A DNA stretch of 64,000 nt from JAFGRU01 sp016934985 (lineage in GTDB: Bacteria; Desulfobacterota; Desulfuromonadia; Desulfuromonadales; JAAYDE01), in assembly GCA_963665045.2 (NCBI GenBank), contig CAXXJQ010000005.1:62001-126000 (forward strand), given 5' to 3'. Below are positions 33,347 to 42,503 of this stretch, piece by piece (position 1 is the stretch's first letter; every line of letters starts with the position of its first letter). Under the pieces are notes generated by a model that worked only from the letters and a program-made list of their open reading frames with translations, made no database searches and was not told where the DNA came from. The position numbers and the translations under genes are program-made.

Positions 33347-33781
33347 TTGGTTATTACGCGGGCAACTGAATATGCAATTCGGGCTCTTCTTTTTTTGGCA
33401 AAACAGCCGAAAGGGCAAATCGTCTACAAAAAGGATATCTGCGAAAGTCAGAAAATCACCCCGGCGTTTCTTACCAAAATCCTTCAACCTTTAATCAAAG
33501 ACGGTATCGTAGGCTCCCAAAGAGGAGTGGGCGGAGGCTTTTACCTTCTCAAGGATCCTTCCAGGATCAACATCCTGGATGTTATTCAAAGCCAAGAGGG
33601 TCCAATTTTTCTCAATCACTGTCTTTCCCCTGAAGAAGAATGCAGCCGTGAAAAAACCTGTCCGGTAAAAAACGTCTGGGAAGAGGCCAACCGTGGACTG
33701 GTCAAAACGTTGTCTGATTATGATTTTCAGTCCCTGGCCAACTGCGAAAAGCAGAAAACCGGCGACAATAAGACCAAATAG
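33347..33781 (+). CDS. Rrf2 family transcriptional regulator with IscR-like cysteines
   Basis: A 144-residue winged-helix regulator (VITRATEYAIRALLFLAKQP, ITPAFLTKILQPLIKDGIVG, GVGGGFYLLKDPSRINILDV). Three cysteines, C92, C99 and C105, are spaced almost as in IscR (92/98/104), so a [2Fe-2S] cluster is plausible. The start is the TTG at 33347, six bases after GGAGG; no in-frame ATG is near. The next gene is metX behind a SAM riboswitch, so control of sulfur metabolism is possible, but this is inference from position. Confidence 0.85.
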   Translation: MVITRATEYAIRALLFLAKQPKGQIVYKKDICESQKITPAFLTKILQPLIKDGIVGSQRGVGGGFYLLKDPSRINILDVIQSQEGPIFLNHCLSPEEECSREKTCPVKNVWEEANRGLVKTLSDYDFQSLANCEKQKTGDNKTK

Positions 33782-33856
33782 CTGACCACCGAGGCATTTC
33801 TCAAGGAGGAGTATAAAGCGCTCCCCTTTACAGAGAAATGGAACTTAAAGAAGGAA

Positions 33857-33885
33857 TTGACAAGGGTCGCAACTTTCGATAGTTT
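33857..33885 (+). promoter_or_regulatory. Predicted promoter of the SAM riboswitch-metX transcript
   Basis: TTGACA (33857-33862), then 17 bases, then TAGTTT (33880-33885). Transcription would begin near 33892, about 20 bases before the riboswitch core. Confidence 0.6.
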
Positions 33886-33910
33886 TGACCCAACAATTTA
33901 AAAACGCTTT

Positions 33911-34041
33911 TCTTTATCAAGAGTGGTGGAGGGAAAGGCCCTTTGAAACCACAGCAACCGGTCTCGAGTTCGGGATGACAGGTGCTAATTCCTGCCCGTG
34001 TTTTTTTGTATATAATTAGATCAATACGGGGTAGATGAGGA
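33911..34041 (+). promoter_or_regulatory. SAM-I (S-box) riboswitch
   Basis: The core follows the S-box pattern: CTTTATCAAGAGTGG, GAGGGAAAGGCCC, TTTGAAACCACAGCAACC, then AGGTGCTAATTCCTGCCC and the closing GTAGATGAGG that pairs with the 5' strand. These are the conserved P1-P3 and kink-turn elements that bind S-adenosylmethionine. It lies upstream of metX, as expected for methionine synthesis genes. With SAM bound, the terminator at 34080-34113 should form and stop transcription. Confidence 0.9.
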
Positions 34042-34079
34042 GAGAGCCGGTTTAAACGTCATAATGAACGTATTATCAG

Positions 34080-34113
34080 GCCTTTTCTCATTTTCTTGAG
34101 AAAAGGCTTTTTT
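34080..34113 (+). terminator. Riboswitch-controlled intrinsic terminator
   Basis: GCCTTTTCTCA (34080-34090) and TGAGAAAAGGC (34097-34107) are perfect 11-bp arms followed by TTTTTTA. It lies between the SAM-I aptamer and metX and is the expression platform. Confidence 0.92.
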
Positions 34114-34124
34114 ATTTCCAGGCG

Positions 34125-35249
34125 GTGTCACCAGTGGACAAACCCATTAACCTGACAACAACCGAGTTCGTCACTTTTTCACAAGGGCTGCGCCTCGATA
34201 GCGGCCGCTTTCTTACCCCCCTTACCATCGCCTATGAATGTTACGGACATCTGAACGCTGAAAAATCCAATACCATCCTTGTTACTCATGCCTGGACCGG
34301 AGACGCCCACGCTGCCGGCTGGAGTTCCCCCGAAGACCGCAAGCCGGGATGGTGGGATGATATGATCGGCCCCGGCAAACCCCTTGACACCAATCGTTTT
34401 TTTATTCTCTGCAGCAATGTCATAGGCTCCTGCAAAGGGTCCACCGGCCCGACCAGCATCAATCCCCAGACCAACCGGCCTTACAACCTCTCATTCCCGG
34501 TCGTCATGGTCCAGGATATGGTGCGTGCCCAAAAGCTTCTCATCGACCACCTCGAAATACCTTCTTTGCTGGCAGTCATCGGCGGAAGCATGGGGGCCAT
34601 GCAGGCTCTGGAGTGGGGCATTCTCTATCCGGATGTGCCCAGATCAATCATTCCCATTGCCGGGACCGGGCGCACTCCGCCCATGGCCATTGCCCTCAAT
34701 GGCCTGGCCCGCCAAGCCATCTTCAATGACCCCTTATGGAAAAAGGGAAGCTACAAACCCGACAACCCGCCGGTGGAAGGGCTGGCTCTCGCCCGGGCAG
34801 TCGGTCACATCTCATTTCTTTCCAGCTCTTCCATGGAAATCAAGTTCGGCAGGCGCTACTCAGCCAAGGATGGAATATTCGATTTTTTCGGCAAGTTTGA
34901 GGTCGAACGCTACCTCGATTACAACGGCAGCACGTTTGTCAAGCATTTCGACACCAACTCGTTTCTCTACCTGGCCAAAGCTCTCGACCTTTTCGACGCG
35001 GCATGGAATTTTGACAGCTTGGAGGAGGCCCTCGCCAGGGTAAAATGCCCATCCCTCTGGTTTGCCTTTTCCTCAGACTGGCTCTACCCGCCGGAGCAGA
35101 CGCTGGAAGTAGCAGACCTTCTCCAGAATTTGGGAAAACCGGTTGAATATCATCTCATAGAATCCCAATACGGGCACGATTCCTTTCTTGTTGAACCTGA
35201 GAAATTCATTCCCATACTGCGCCGCTTCCTTGACCATCTGGCCGGATAG
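34125..35249 (+). CDS. metX: Homoserine O-acetyltransferase (MetX)
   Basis: MetX acetylates homoserine from acetyl-CoA, the entry to methionine by direct sulfhydrylation. The 374-residue alpha/beta hydrolase shows THAWTGDAHAAGW, NVIGSCKGSTGPTSINP, the nucleophile motif GGSMGAMQALEW and a C-terminal YGHDSFLVE with the catalytic His. The start is a GTG at 34125; a second GTG lies three codons on. Some MetX-like proteins use succinyl-CoA instead, which cannot be told here. It is under SAM-I control. No metW follows, although metW is often next to metX. Confidence 0.93.
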   Translation: MSPVDKPINLTTTEFVTFSQGLRLDSGRFLTPLTIAYECYGHLNAEKSNTILVTHAWTGDAHAAGWSSPEDRKPGWWDDMIGPGKPLDTNRFFILCSNVIGSCKGSTGPTSINPQTNRPYNLSFPVVMVQDMVRAQKLLIDHLEIPSLLAVIGGSMGAMQALEWGILYPDVPRSIIPIAGTGRTPPMAIALNGLARQAIFNDPLWKKGSYKPDNPPVEGLALARAVGHISFLSSSSMEIKFGRRYSAKDGIFDFFGKFEVERYLDYNGSTFVKHFDTNSFLYLAKALDLFDAAWNFDSLEEALARVKCPSLWFAFSSDWLYPPEQTLEVADLLQNLGKPVEYHLIESQYGHDSFLVEPEKFIPILRRFLDHLAG

Positions 35250-35289
35250 GAGTCCAAAACAGCGTTTTTCAGCAGCATCTAAAACAGGC

Positions 35290-36339
35290 TCAACTTTTGT
35301 CGGCCACCAAGCCCGCGACAACTGCTTTCAGCCGCTTCAGGCCTTCAACCTCCGGTTCAATTCCGATTTCAATCCCATCAGCTGGACGGGTATGGCTATA
35401 CAGGGGATCGTAATAGCCGACCATCAATTCCCGGGCAAGCCTTTCCCACTCCTCACCCTCCAGAAGGTCCAGCAGATTGTCCACAACCTTCTGTCCAAGC
35501 CTTCTTTTGAGAGCCTGAATGGGAGCGACAAAGGACGCTTTCATATTGCCCAGCGCAGGGTACTCTTCGAGAATCGTTTTCACCCGATAGTCCAGTGAGG
35601 CGTTCAGCCATAAACTGGGCCCGTTTTGAAGCGAGGCGAAAAAACGCTCAGGGAGAGACAGCCTGCCGATATTCTTGCTTTCTCCTTCAGTCAGAGCCCA
35701 GGCCCCGGGAGGAATTTTTTTCAGGCAATTCCAAAGACTGGCTTCAAAAGCTTTCTGTGAAGGCTGGCTGCCCTTTCCCAATGCGCCAAAGGCGCTTCCC
35801 CTGTGGCCCGCCAGATCTTCAATATCGATGATGGGATAACCCTCCCCGGCAAGGTGGCGAAGCAGGCGGGTCTTGCCGACACCGGTAAAACCTCGCAGGA
35901 CAAACAGCCGCCCCCATTCACCAGAAGAGAAAAAATCCACAACATGGCTTCTGAAGCCTTTATGCCCGCCCACCAGCTGCCGGGCCGGGAGCCCGGCTAA
36001 ATTGAAAAAGGCGGCAACAGCCTCGCTACGCATGCCTCCACGCCAACAGAAAACAATGATTGGGAGTTTTTCATTGCGAGGCAGTGAAATAGCCTGATGG
36101 ACCATATCAGGAATTTTCGGAGAGACGATTTCCATCCCCAGGACGCGGGCCGGGATTGCACCTGATTTTTTATAAACCGTACCGATCCGGGCGCGTTCTT
36201 CATTGCTGAAAAGAGGGATGTTGACGGCACCGGGGATGGTGGCCTCCTCAAACTCGGCAGGGGTACGCACGTCTACAAAAAGAGCGCCCTGATCCCTTTG
36301 CTGAAGAGCTTGTTCCAGACTAAGCGGAATTGGAAACAT
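35290..36339 (-). CDS. mnmH: tRNA 2-selenouridine synthase
   Basis: The 349-residue protein joins a rhodanese domain (FVDVRTPAEFEEATIPGAVN, active Cys in IVFCWRGGMRSEAV) to a P-loop domain (LRGFTGVGKTRLLRHL). This is the MnmH/SelU/YbbB layout. It replaces sulfur by selenium, via a geranylated intermediate, at U34 of certain tRNAs using selenophosphate. Its presence implies that the organism makes selenophosphate (selD elsewhere). It is convergent with metX and is followed on its upstream side by a lipid kinase gene. Confidence 0.92.
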   Translation of the reverse strand: MFPIPLSLEQALQQRDQGALFVDVRTPAEFEEATIPGAVNIPLFSNEERARIGTVYKKSGAIPARVLGMEIVSPKIPDMVHQAISLPRNEKLPIIVFCWRGGMRSEAVAAFFNLAGLPARQLVGGHKGFRSHVVDFFSSGEWGRLFVLRGFTGVGKTRLLRHLAGEGYPIIDIEDLAGHRGSAFGALGKGSQPSQKAFEASLWNCLKKIPPGAWALTEGESKNIGRLSLPERFFASLQNGPSLWLNASLDYRVKTILEEYPALGNMKASFVAPIQALKRRLGQKVVDNLLDLLEGEEWERLARELMVGYYDPLYSHTRPADGIEIGIEPEVEGLKRLKAVVAGLVADKS

Positions 36340-36345
36340 ATCAGT

Positions 36346-37257
36346 TTATTGCCTTTTGAGGGATGCAGGCGTATCCCCGCCCTTCACGACCGGCATTATC
36401 AGATGGAGTTCATTGGGACAGGAACGAATAGTCATGGGCAGTTTTCCACAATAGTCGCCGTCAATCTGCACGGGTATATCATCGCCCCGCACGATAACGG
36501 ATGTAGTCTTAAGGCGAATAACATCGCTAGCCGAAAAATCCTTCCCCTGAATAACCCGAATCAAATTTTTTATCAGGTTTCGCCAGCCAAGGTTCTTGAA
36601 AACACAGATATCAAAGGCATCCTCTTCCAGATCGGCCTCTGGTGCAATGGGAAACTTTCCGCCATAAAGTTTTCCATTGCTGACAATCACGGTATGGCCT
36701 TCCATTTCCTGGCCGTTATCCAAAACAACCCGGATGAGCCCTTGGCGGCCCTGGGTCATAGCCTGCAGGCCGCTGACGACGTAGGCCAGCTTTCCGGTCC
36801 AGCGTTTCAGAATCAGGCTGACCCGATAGACGGCCTCGGCATCCACGCCGGCGCTGGCCATGAGAATAAAACGCCGGCCGTTGGCACCACCGATATGAAC
36901 CGGCCTGACTTCTCCATGGAGGAAAATATGACAGGCCTTTTCGACATCAAAGGGAATGCCGAGTTCCAGGGCCAGAACATTTGTCGTCCCCAGGGGGAGA
37001 AAACCAAGGGGGGTTGAAGAAGGGACAAGGCCATTGACAACCTCATTCAGAGTTCCGTCACCACCGGCGGCGAGAATTCGTTCATAGCTCTCACTCCTGG
37101 CCAGAGCAGCAGCCTTTTCAGCTTCGCCCCTGGCGCCGGTAATCGTCAGGTCGACCTCGAAACCGGCATCAGAAAGGTATTTGCGGGCTGTTTCAATTTT
37201 TTCCCGCGCCCCCCTTCCGGCCACAGGGTTGGCAATAAGTTTTATTCGCTTGGTCAT
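36346..37257 (-). CDS. YegS/DagK-type lipid kinase
   Basis: The 303-residue protein has the diacylglycerol-kinase catalytic core: KLIANPVAGRGAREKI at the N-terminus, ILAAGGDGTLNEVVNGL (nucleotide-binding GGDGT) and LGFLPLGTTNVLALELGIP. Family members phosphorylate diacylglycerol, phosphatidylglycerol or sphingoid bases. The exact lipid cannot be read from the sequence. It ends six bases before mnmH, so the pair may be co-transcribed. Confidence 0.9.
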   Translation of the reverse strand: MTKRIKLIANPVAGRGAREKIETARKYLSDAGFEVDLTITGARGEAEKAAALARSESYERILAAGGDGTLNEVVNGLVPSSTPLGFLPLGTTNVLALELGIPFDVEKACHIFLHGEVRPVHIGGANGRRFILMASAGVDAEAVYRVSLILKRWTGKLAYVVSGLQAMTQGRQGLIRVVLDNGQEMEGHTVIVSNGKLYGGKFPIAPEADLEEDAFDICVFKNLGWRNLIKNLIRVIQGKDFSASDVIRLKTTSVIVRGDDIPVQIDGDYCGKLPMTIRSCPNELHLIMPVVKGGDTPASLKRQ

Positions 37258-37407
37258 TCATTTTCTCGTGAAGATTTATACAACGGTGGAATACACTTGA
37301 AAATAATTATAGTGGCCCTTAGGTTCGTTTCCGGTTAGACTTGATGCCGTTTCAAAACAAAAAACAGTGCCCGTGTTCCGTAAAATACAAAAGAAAAACC
37401 TGCCTTT

Positions 37408-38325
37408 ATGCCAACCAAACCCTACAATCTCTTTTCCGATCATTTAAAAAAGATTTTCGGGCGCCGTATCCACAAAATCTCCGTGGATGCAGGATTTTCC
37501 TGTCCCAACCGCTCCGGAACCCGCAACCTACCCGGCTGCCTCTTCTGCAACCCCGGAGGCTCCGGAGCAATCGGCATCCGCCAGGGGCTGTCGGTTCGCG
37601 ATCAATTAGAAGACGGCAAAGAGGTCATGACCCGCAAATATAAAGCCCACGGCTTTCTCGCCTACTTTCAACCCTTTTCCAACACCTTTGCCCCGGTAGA
37701 AAAACTACGGGCTCTCTATGACGAAGCCCTGGCCGTGGAAGGGGTCGTCGGTCTCGCCGTGGGAACCCGGCCCGACTGCATTTCCGCTCAAGCCATGGAA
37801 CTGCTCGCCCACTATGCCCACAAAACCTATTTCTGGCTGGAACTCGGTCTGCAAAGCATCCACGACACCACCCTCTCCGCCATTAACCGCGGCCATGACT
37901 ACCAGACCTTCCTGACAGCTTTTGGGGCAGCCAGAGAACTTGGTATCCAGGTCTGCGTCCATGTCATCCTTGGCCTTCCCGGAGAAGACCGAGCCCAAAT
38001 GCTGGCCACTGCGGAAGAGATGGCGCGCCTGAAGGTGGACGGCATCAAGATTCACCTTCTCCACATCCTTGAGGACACACCCTTGGCCGACCTTTATAAC
38101 GCCGGCCGCATTCAGGTCATGGAGCAGGCGGAATACATCTCCCTGGCCGTCGATTTCATCGAACGCCTCCACCCCGAGACTCTGATTCACCGCCTGACCG
38201 GGGATGGGCCACGGGACCAGCTGCTGGCCCCTCTCTGGTCGCTGAACAAGTGGGAGGTCATCAATGCCATCCATGACGAATTCCGCCTCCGCAACAGCTG
38301 CCAGGGGAAATTGATCGCCAGGTAA
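37408..38325 (+). CDS. Radical SAM protein, YhcC (TIGR01212) family
   Basis: The 305-residue protein starts MPTKPYNLFSDHLKKIFGRR and has the family's opening KISVDAGFSCPNRSGTRNLP with the cluster Cys set completed in GCLFCNPGG. Later come VVGLAVGTRPDCIS, the TYFWLELGLQSIHD strand and VHVILGLPGED, which line the SAM-binding barrel. The family is widespread next to nucleic-acid and tRNA genes; its substrate is not established. Divergent from the lipid kinase. Confidence 0.9.
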   Translation: MPTKPYNLFSDHLKKIFGRRIHKISVDAGFSCPNRSGTRNLPGCLFCNPGGSGAIGIRQGLSVRDQLEDGKEVMTRKYKAHGFLAYFQPFSNTFAPVEKLRALYDEALAVEGVVGLAVGTRPDCISAQAMELLAHYAHKTYFWLELGLQSIHDTTLSAINRGHDYQTFLTAFGAARELGIQVCVHVILGLPGEDRAQMLATAEEMARLKVDGIKIHLLHILEDTPLADLYNAGRIQVMEQAEYISLAVDFIERLHPETLIHRLTGDGPRDQLLAPLWSLNKWEVINAIHDEFRLRNSCQGKLIAR

Positions 38326-38347
38326 ACCACTTGTAACTTCATTAGCA

Positions 38348-38815
38348 TCACTCCCAAAGCACCACGGCGGCCAGGACAGCGCCAATTTTTTCGACCCTGT
38401 GCTGAACAGCTATGGAAACGATCTCTTCGGTTTCCTGGCCGCGCACCTTCATCCCTTCCAGCACCATGCGCCTGGCCAGGGCTTCGATATCCTGTTTATG
38501 GCCAGAAGCCGCATATTCCATGACCAGGCCAGCCTGAGTGCGATCACGAGGATAGGCAATCGCCACTCCGGCGGAGATAATCTCTCCGGGCAACGTCGAA
38601 GAGAGAGAAGCAAAAACCATGGGGACCAGTGCCCCGGGAGGAAGTTCATGAAATTCCACCAGGCGCGAACCGGGAGTCAGGGCGGAACCGACCCGGACAG
38701 CACTGATATTGCCCAGGCCGGCCGAACAGAATGCGCCGTCCAGAGAGTTGCGGACACTGACTCCCTCGGCCCAACCGCTGCCAAAAAAGTGACTGTTTGG
38801 AATTTTAATTATCAT
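38348..38815 (-). CDS. Pyruvoyl-dependent arginine decarboxylase
   Basis: The 155-residue protein matches PvlArgDC: FFGSGWAEGVSVRNSLDGAF, AGLGNISAVRVGSALTPG, LPPGALVPMVFASLSSTLPG and a C-terminal SIAVQHRVEKIGAVLAAVVL. These enzymes self-cleave before a Ser to form a pyruvoyl group and convert arginine to agmatine for polyamine synthesis. In Methanocaldococcus cleavage is between two Ser residues; here the site is Gly-Ser (RVGSAL), so the pyruvoyl-forming Ser is kept and the preceding residue differs. The ATG at 38815 (MIIKIPNSHFF) is preferred to one 18 codons upstream. Confidence 0.88.
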   Translation of the reverse strand: MIIKIPNSHFFGSGWAEGVSVRNSLDGAFCSAGLGNISAVRVGSALTPGSRLVEFHELPPGALVPMVFASLSSTLPGEIISAGVAIAYPRDRTQAGLVMEYAASGHKQDIEALARRMVLEGMKVRGQETEEIVSIAVQHRVEKIGAVLAAVVLWE

Positions 38816-39029
38816 CCAATTATCCTGAATTTGTATGCCCGGGCGATGCGAGGCCTTGGGCTGGCCCACGCTGCATAGTAACCTTTTTTCTATCTTTACA
38901 AGGTATCAATCCGGCAAAAACCTGCAAGGAAAATTTTTCCCCGAAGCTTCTGATATGCTAGTATGCCAGGCAATGACATCGGAAGTTCGGTTGTTTTGCA
39001 TCAGTATTAACTGAAGGAAGGAATGGAAG

Positions 39030-39842
39030 ATGAGTTCCGCAAGCAAAATTGGATTTATCGGCGCAGGGAACATGGCCGAGGCCATCATCAAAGGCCTCGC
39101 AGGCAATGGCAAAGCAAAACCGGATATTTCGGCATATGACCCGAATGAAGAGCGTCTGCACCTCCTGGAGCAGAACTACGGTGTCCGCGCCGCCGCATCC
39201 AACTCCGACCTGGTGAAAAGCTGTGACATTATTTTTCTGGCTGTCAAGCCTCAGATCTTCGGCAAAGTACTGAAGGAAATCAATACCGAGTTCTCCGCGG
39301 CCAAACTTCTCCTTTCAATCATGGCCGGGATTTCCACCGCAAGAATCGAAGAGCAGCTGTCAGAGCCGCCCAGGCTTATCCGGGCCATGCCCAACACCCC
39401 GGCCCTGGTCGGCCAGGGGGCCACCGCCCTGTGCGCCGGTTCCGCTGCACAAAAGGGGGATATGGATACGGCCGGCAGCCTTTTCAGTGCCATCGGCCCC
39501 GTTTTCGAGGTCAGTGAAGCTCAGATGGATGCCGTCACCGGCCTTTCCGGTTCAGGCCCCGCTTATGTCTTTTCGTTTATAGAAGCCCTGGCCGACGGCG
39601 GCGTGCTTAATGGCCTGCCCCGTGAGACCGCTTTGAAATTGGCCATTCAGACAGTGATCGGCGCCGCCACGCTGGTAAAAAACACCGGCGAACATCCGGC
39701 CATGCTGCGCGACAAGGTCTGCTCCCCCGGAGGGACGACCATTGCCGGGGTCAAGGCCCTGGAAGCCAACTCCTTCCGCAACGCCATCATGGAAGCAGTA
39801 ACCAGCGCAACCAGAAGATCCCGGGAACTGGGCAATAATTAA
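39030..39842 (+). CDS. proC: Pyrroline-5-carboxylate reductase
   Basis: ProC performs the last step of proline synthesis, NAD(P)H reduction of pyrroline-5-carboxylate. The 270-residue protein begins with a Rossmann motif (IGFIGAGNMAEAIIKGL) and has FLAVKPQIFGKVLKEI, RLIRAMPNTPALVGQGATAL, the substrate region TGLSGSGPAYVFSFIEALAD and the signature LRDKVCSPGGTTIAGVKALE. Length and start are standard, with GAAGGAAGG upstream. A strong hairpin follows the stop. Confidence 0.97.
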   Translation: MSSASKIGFIGAGNMAEAIIKGLAGNGKAKPDISAYDPNEERLHLLEQNYGVRAAASNSDLVKSCDIIFLAVKPQIFGKVLKEINTEFSAAKLLLSIMAGISTARIEEQLSEPPRLIRAMPNTPALVGQGATALCAGSAAQKGDMDTAGSLFSAIGPVFEVSEAQMDAVTGLSGSGPAYVFSFIEALADGGVLNGLPRETALKLAIQTVIGAATLVKNTGEHPAMLRDKVCSPGGTTIAGVKALEANSFRNAIMEAVTSATRRSRELGNN

Positions 39843-39848
39843 ACCAAA

Positions 39849-39880
39849 ACCGGGAGCCCATTATTTTCAGGGCTCCCGGT
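39849..39880. terminator. Bidirectional terminator between proC and the OmpA-like gene
   Basis: ACCGGGAGCCC (39849-39859) and GGGCTCCCGGT (39870-39880) are perfect 11-bp arms around a 10-base loop. On the minus strand TTTTGGTTT follows, so it best serves the OmpA-like gene; on the plus strand it also ends proC. Confidence 0.75.
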
Positions 39881-39920
39881 CACATGATCGATATCGGGCC
39901 GCACCCCGGCGGCCACAACC

Positions 39921-41372
39921 TTACTTTCCGCCCGAAACAGCCACAAATGAAGGCTTAATAATCAGATCAATGCGGCGATTGATGGCCCGCCCTTCCTTGG
40001 TTTCATTGGGCGCCAGGGGGCGATTGGGGCCGTAGCCGACCGCCGAGATGTTTTTCGCATCGATGGTCCGGTTGGCCACCAGGTATTCCTCAACCGCTTC
40101 TGCCCGTTCTTTTGACAGCTTTTCATTGATATCCTTGCTGCCGGTACTGTCCGTATGCCCTTCGACAACAACCTGCGGAGCCTCAAAAGCAGCAATAGCT
40201 TTCTGCACCCGGCTCAGCAGGACGTAGTTTTCCGGCACCAAAAAACTTTTTCCGACCGGAAACTGGATGGCCTTAAGGCGAATAACCAGTTGATTGCCCT
40301 GTTTGTAGACCTCGGCCTCCTCCGGTTTGAAATAGCCCTGAACCTCGTTAAAAATTTCGTTGAAACGTTTTTCAGCCGCCAGCTTTTTGCGCGCGGCCTG
40401 TTCCTGCTGGCTTTTGGTTTCAAGATACTCAAGGTCAAATTCCATTTCGGTAATCTGAGCCTTCATTTCATCCCGTTCCTGACGAATGGCAGCAATCCGT
40501 TCCCCCATTAATTCAGTTTGCATCTCGAAGGACCAGTTGCGCAAATCATCGCCGGAAGTTTTCTGGGCCAGTTTATAGAGCAACCGTTCCACGCCCAAGG
40601 CAGTGTCCTCGGGGGACAGATTTTTGTAAAGGCTGGCCTGGCGGGTTATCTGCAACAGCCGATTCGCTTGAAAACCAGCCCTGTCAACCTGCTCCTTGAT
40701 CTGATCATCCTGATACCGGTTTTCCGTTATGAAAGCATCTGCTTCGGACAAACTCTCCTTGGCAACCTTGTAAGTTTTGGCCGCCAGATTGGCCGCCCCT
40801 TCCTTTTCAGCCAATTCAATCTGACTGCGGACTTCATTGAGAAACCTGTTCTTGATGGCGCGAAGTTCAAGCTGATCAAACTCCTGGGTAACCTTTGCTT
40901 TGTTTTTCTGGGCTTTGTCCAGGTTATTGTTCTCGATGGCATTGGTCAGCTCAAGAAAATCATTTTCAGCCTTTTGGTAGTCCTTGCCCAGGTCTTGGGC
41001 GCCCGCCTTTCGAGCCAGGCTGCGCGCCTGGATGGCGCTCCCCAGCGTTGATTTGACAATAAGCGCACTCTCTTCAGCCTGCCGCAACTGCACCCGCCCA
41101 TAAGCCGCCATTTGGGATATGTCCGCCACCGGCTCGCCCCTTTGCAAATCCCGCTGAGCTTTTAGCAGAGAGTCTTCAGCTTTTTCAAACCAGGTCGGAG
41201 CCAAAACATCGAGCTGATCCGCACGCGCCTTCTCGATTTCCCGGGTCAGGCTGTCAACTTCCGCAACCGGGTTGACGGCCTGAATCGTCTCCTGGGGAAG
41301 GGTTTTAACACCTCCACAGCCCCATAATGTGGCAAGTAAAAAAACAAACATCAAAAAAAGAGATTTTTTCAC
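39921..41372 (-). CDS. OmpA-family outer-membrane lipoprotein
   Basis: The 483-residue protein starts MKKSLFLMFVFLLATLWGCG, a lipoprotein signal with lipobox LWGC. A long helical region with repeated DUF4398-like segments (SLTREIEKARADQLDVLAPT, AEDSLLKAQRDLQRGEPVAD) and coiled coil follows. It ends in a peptidoglycan-binding OmpA/MotB domain (VVVEGHTDSTGSKDINEKLS, RAINRRIDLIIKP). It should tether the outer membrane to the wall. It is a single gene ended by the terminator at 39849. Confidence 0.92.
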   Translation of the reverse strand: MKKSLFLMFVFLLATLWGCGGVKTLPQETIQAVNPVAEVDSLTREIEKARADQLDVLAPTWFEKAEDSLLKAQRDLQRGEPVADISQMAAYGRVQLRQAEESALIVKSTLGSAIQARSLARKAGAQDLGKDYQKAENDFLELTNAIENNNLDKAQKNKAKVTQEFDQLELRAIKNRFLNEVRSQIELAEKEGAANLAAKTYKVAKESLSEADAFITENRYQDDQIKEQVDRAGFQANRLLQITRQASLYKNLSPEDTALGVERLLYKLAQKTSGDDLRNWSFEMQTELMGERIAAIRQERDEMKAQITEMEFDLEYLETKSQQEQAARKKLAAEKRFNEIFNEVQGYFKPEEAEVYKQGNQLVIRLKAIQFPVGKSFLVPENYVLLSRVQKAIAAFEAPQVVVEGHTDSTGSKDINEKLSKERAEAVEEYLVANRTIDAKNISAVGYGPNRPLAPNETKEGRAINRRIDLIIKPSFVAVSGGK

Positions 41373-41562
41373 GACGGCACCCTCCCAGGGCTATGAACCA
41401 CATTTATTAAGAATCGCCAGGCCAAGGACCACATGTCCCTGTCCATGGAATCAAACTGACACCATGCCTGAAAAAGACCCTTTTCCCACAGACAGTGCAA
41501 ATCCATTGGGAAAAAGTTTTCTTTTTTAAAAACGCATATCCAACCATTTTTTTCAACAAAAA

Positions 41563-42471
41563 TCAGCCCACCCCGACTCCCCACCTGCGGCGCAGGCTGA
41601 ATTCGAGTCTCTGAACCAACAAGGAACAAGTAAAGGTCAGGACAAAATAGAGCAGAGTGATGGTGATCCATATTTCCAGGGAAAGGTAGGTTGCGGCCAT
41701 AATCTCCATTCCCTGAAAGGTGAGTTCCTGAATCGATACAACCGAAACAATGGCGGAGTCCTTGATTGTGGAGATGAACTGGCCCGCCAACGGCAGAAGC
41801 ACCCTTGGCAATGCCTGAGGCAACACAACATAACACAATTGCCCCCGCCGTGAAAACCCGAGTGAAGCGGCAGCCTCCCATTGCCCCGGGTCAATAGATT
41901 CGATACCAGCCCTGACGATTTCGGTGATATAGGCGCCCTCCAACAATGCCAGGGCCAACACTCCGGACAAAAAGGGGGTCATCAGATGGAGGGGAGCCAG
42001 ACAGAAAGTTGCCAAATTTTGAAACGTGATGGGCAGGGAAGCAAAAATGTTTTCCAGATGAAAATATGGCAGCAGCTGATCCCCGATAAAAAAATAAAAA
42101 ATAAAAATAAGCACCAAAGGCGGGATATTGCGGATCAACCCCACATAGGCCTGCCCGAGCAGGTTGAGAAACAGGCTCCGGCTGGTGCGGGCCAGTCCCA
42201 TGGCCACACCAACCAGAGTCCCCAGCAACATGCCCCAGACGCTGAGGCGGATGGTGGTCAAAAAACCCTGAACCAGGAGGTTAGGACTCCAGGATCCGCT
42301 TACGGGGTCGCGTTTGAAAAAAAACTGCGGGATCGACTCCCAGCTCCAGGGATAGTCGAGAAAAACCACGGCCCGGTAAACGACATAGCCCGCCCCACCC
42401 AGAAAAATGGTCAGGAGCAGCAGGTCGAAAAATGATATCCTTTTCGGCGTTGAAAAAGACACCGCCATCAC
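41563..42471 (-). CDS. Amino-acid ABC transporter permease (distal)
   Basis: The 302-residue inner-membrane protein has about five membrane segments and the permease loop AYITEIVRAGIESIDPGQWE, the EAA motif region that docks the ATPase, with LGTLVGVAMGLARTSRS at the N-terminal core. This is the HisM/GlnP family of polar amino-acid importers. It is the last of three genes (permease, binding protein, permease) on the minus strand. No ATP-binding subunit is encoded next to them. Confidence 0.92.
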   Translation of the reverse strand: MMAVSFSTPKRISFFDLLLLTIFLGGAGYVVYRAVVFLDYPWSWESIPQFFFKRDPVSGSWSPNLLVQGFLTTIRLSVWGMLLGTLVGVAMGLARTSRSLFLNLLGQAYVGLIRNIPPLVLIFIFYFFIGDQLLPYFHLENIFASLPITFQNLATFCLAPLHLMTPFLSGVLALALLEGAYITEIVRAGIESIDPGQWEAAASLGFSRRGQLCYVVLPQALPRVLLPLAGQFISTIKDSAIVSVVSIQELTFQGMEIMAATYLSLEIWITITLLYFVLTFTCSLLVQRLEFSLRRRWGVGVG

Positions 42472-42503
42472 GGAATTTCTCCAGCTTTCATTTCCCGCTT
42501 CAC

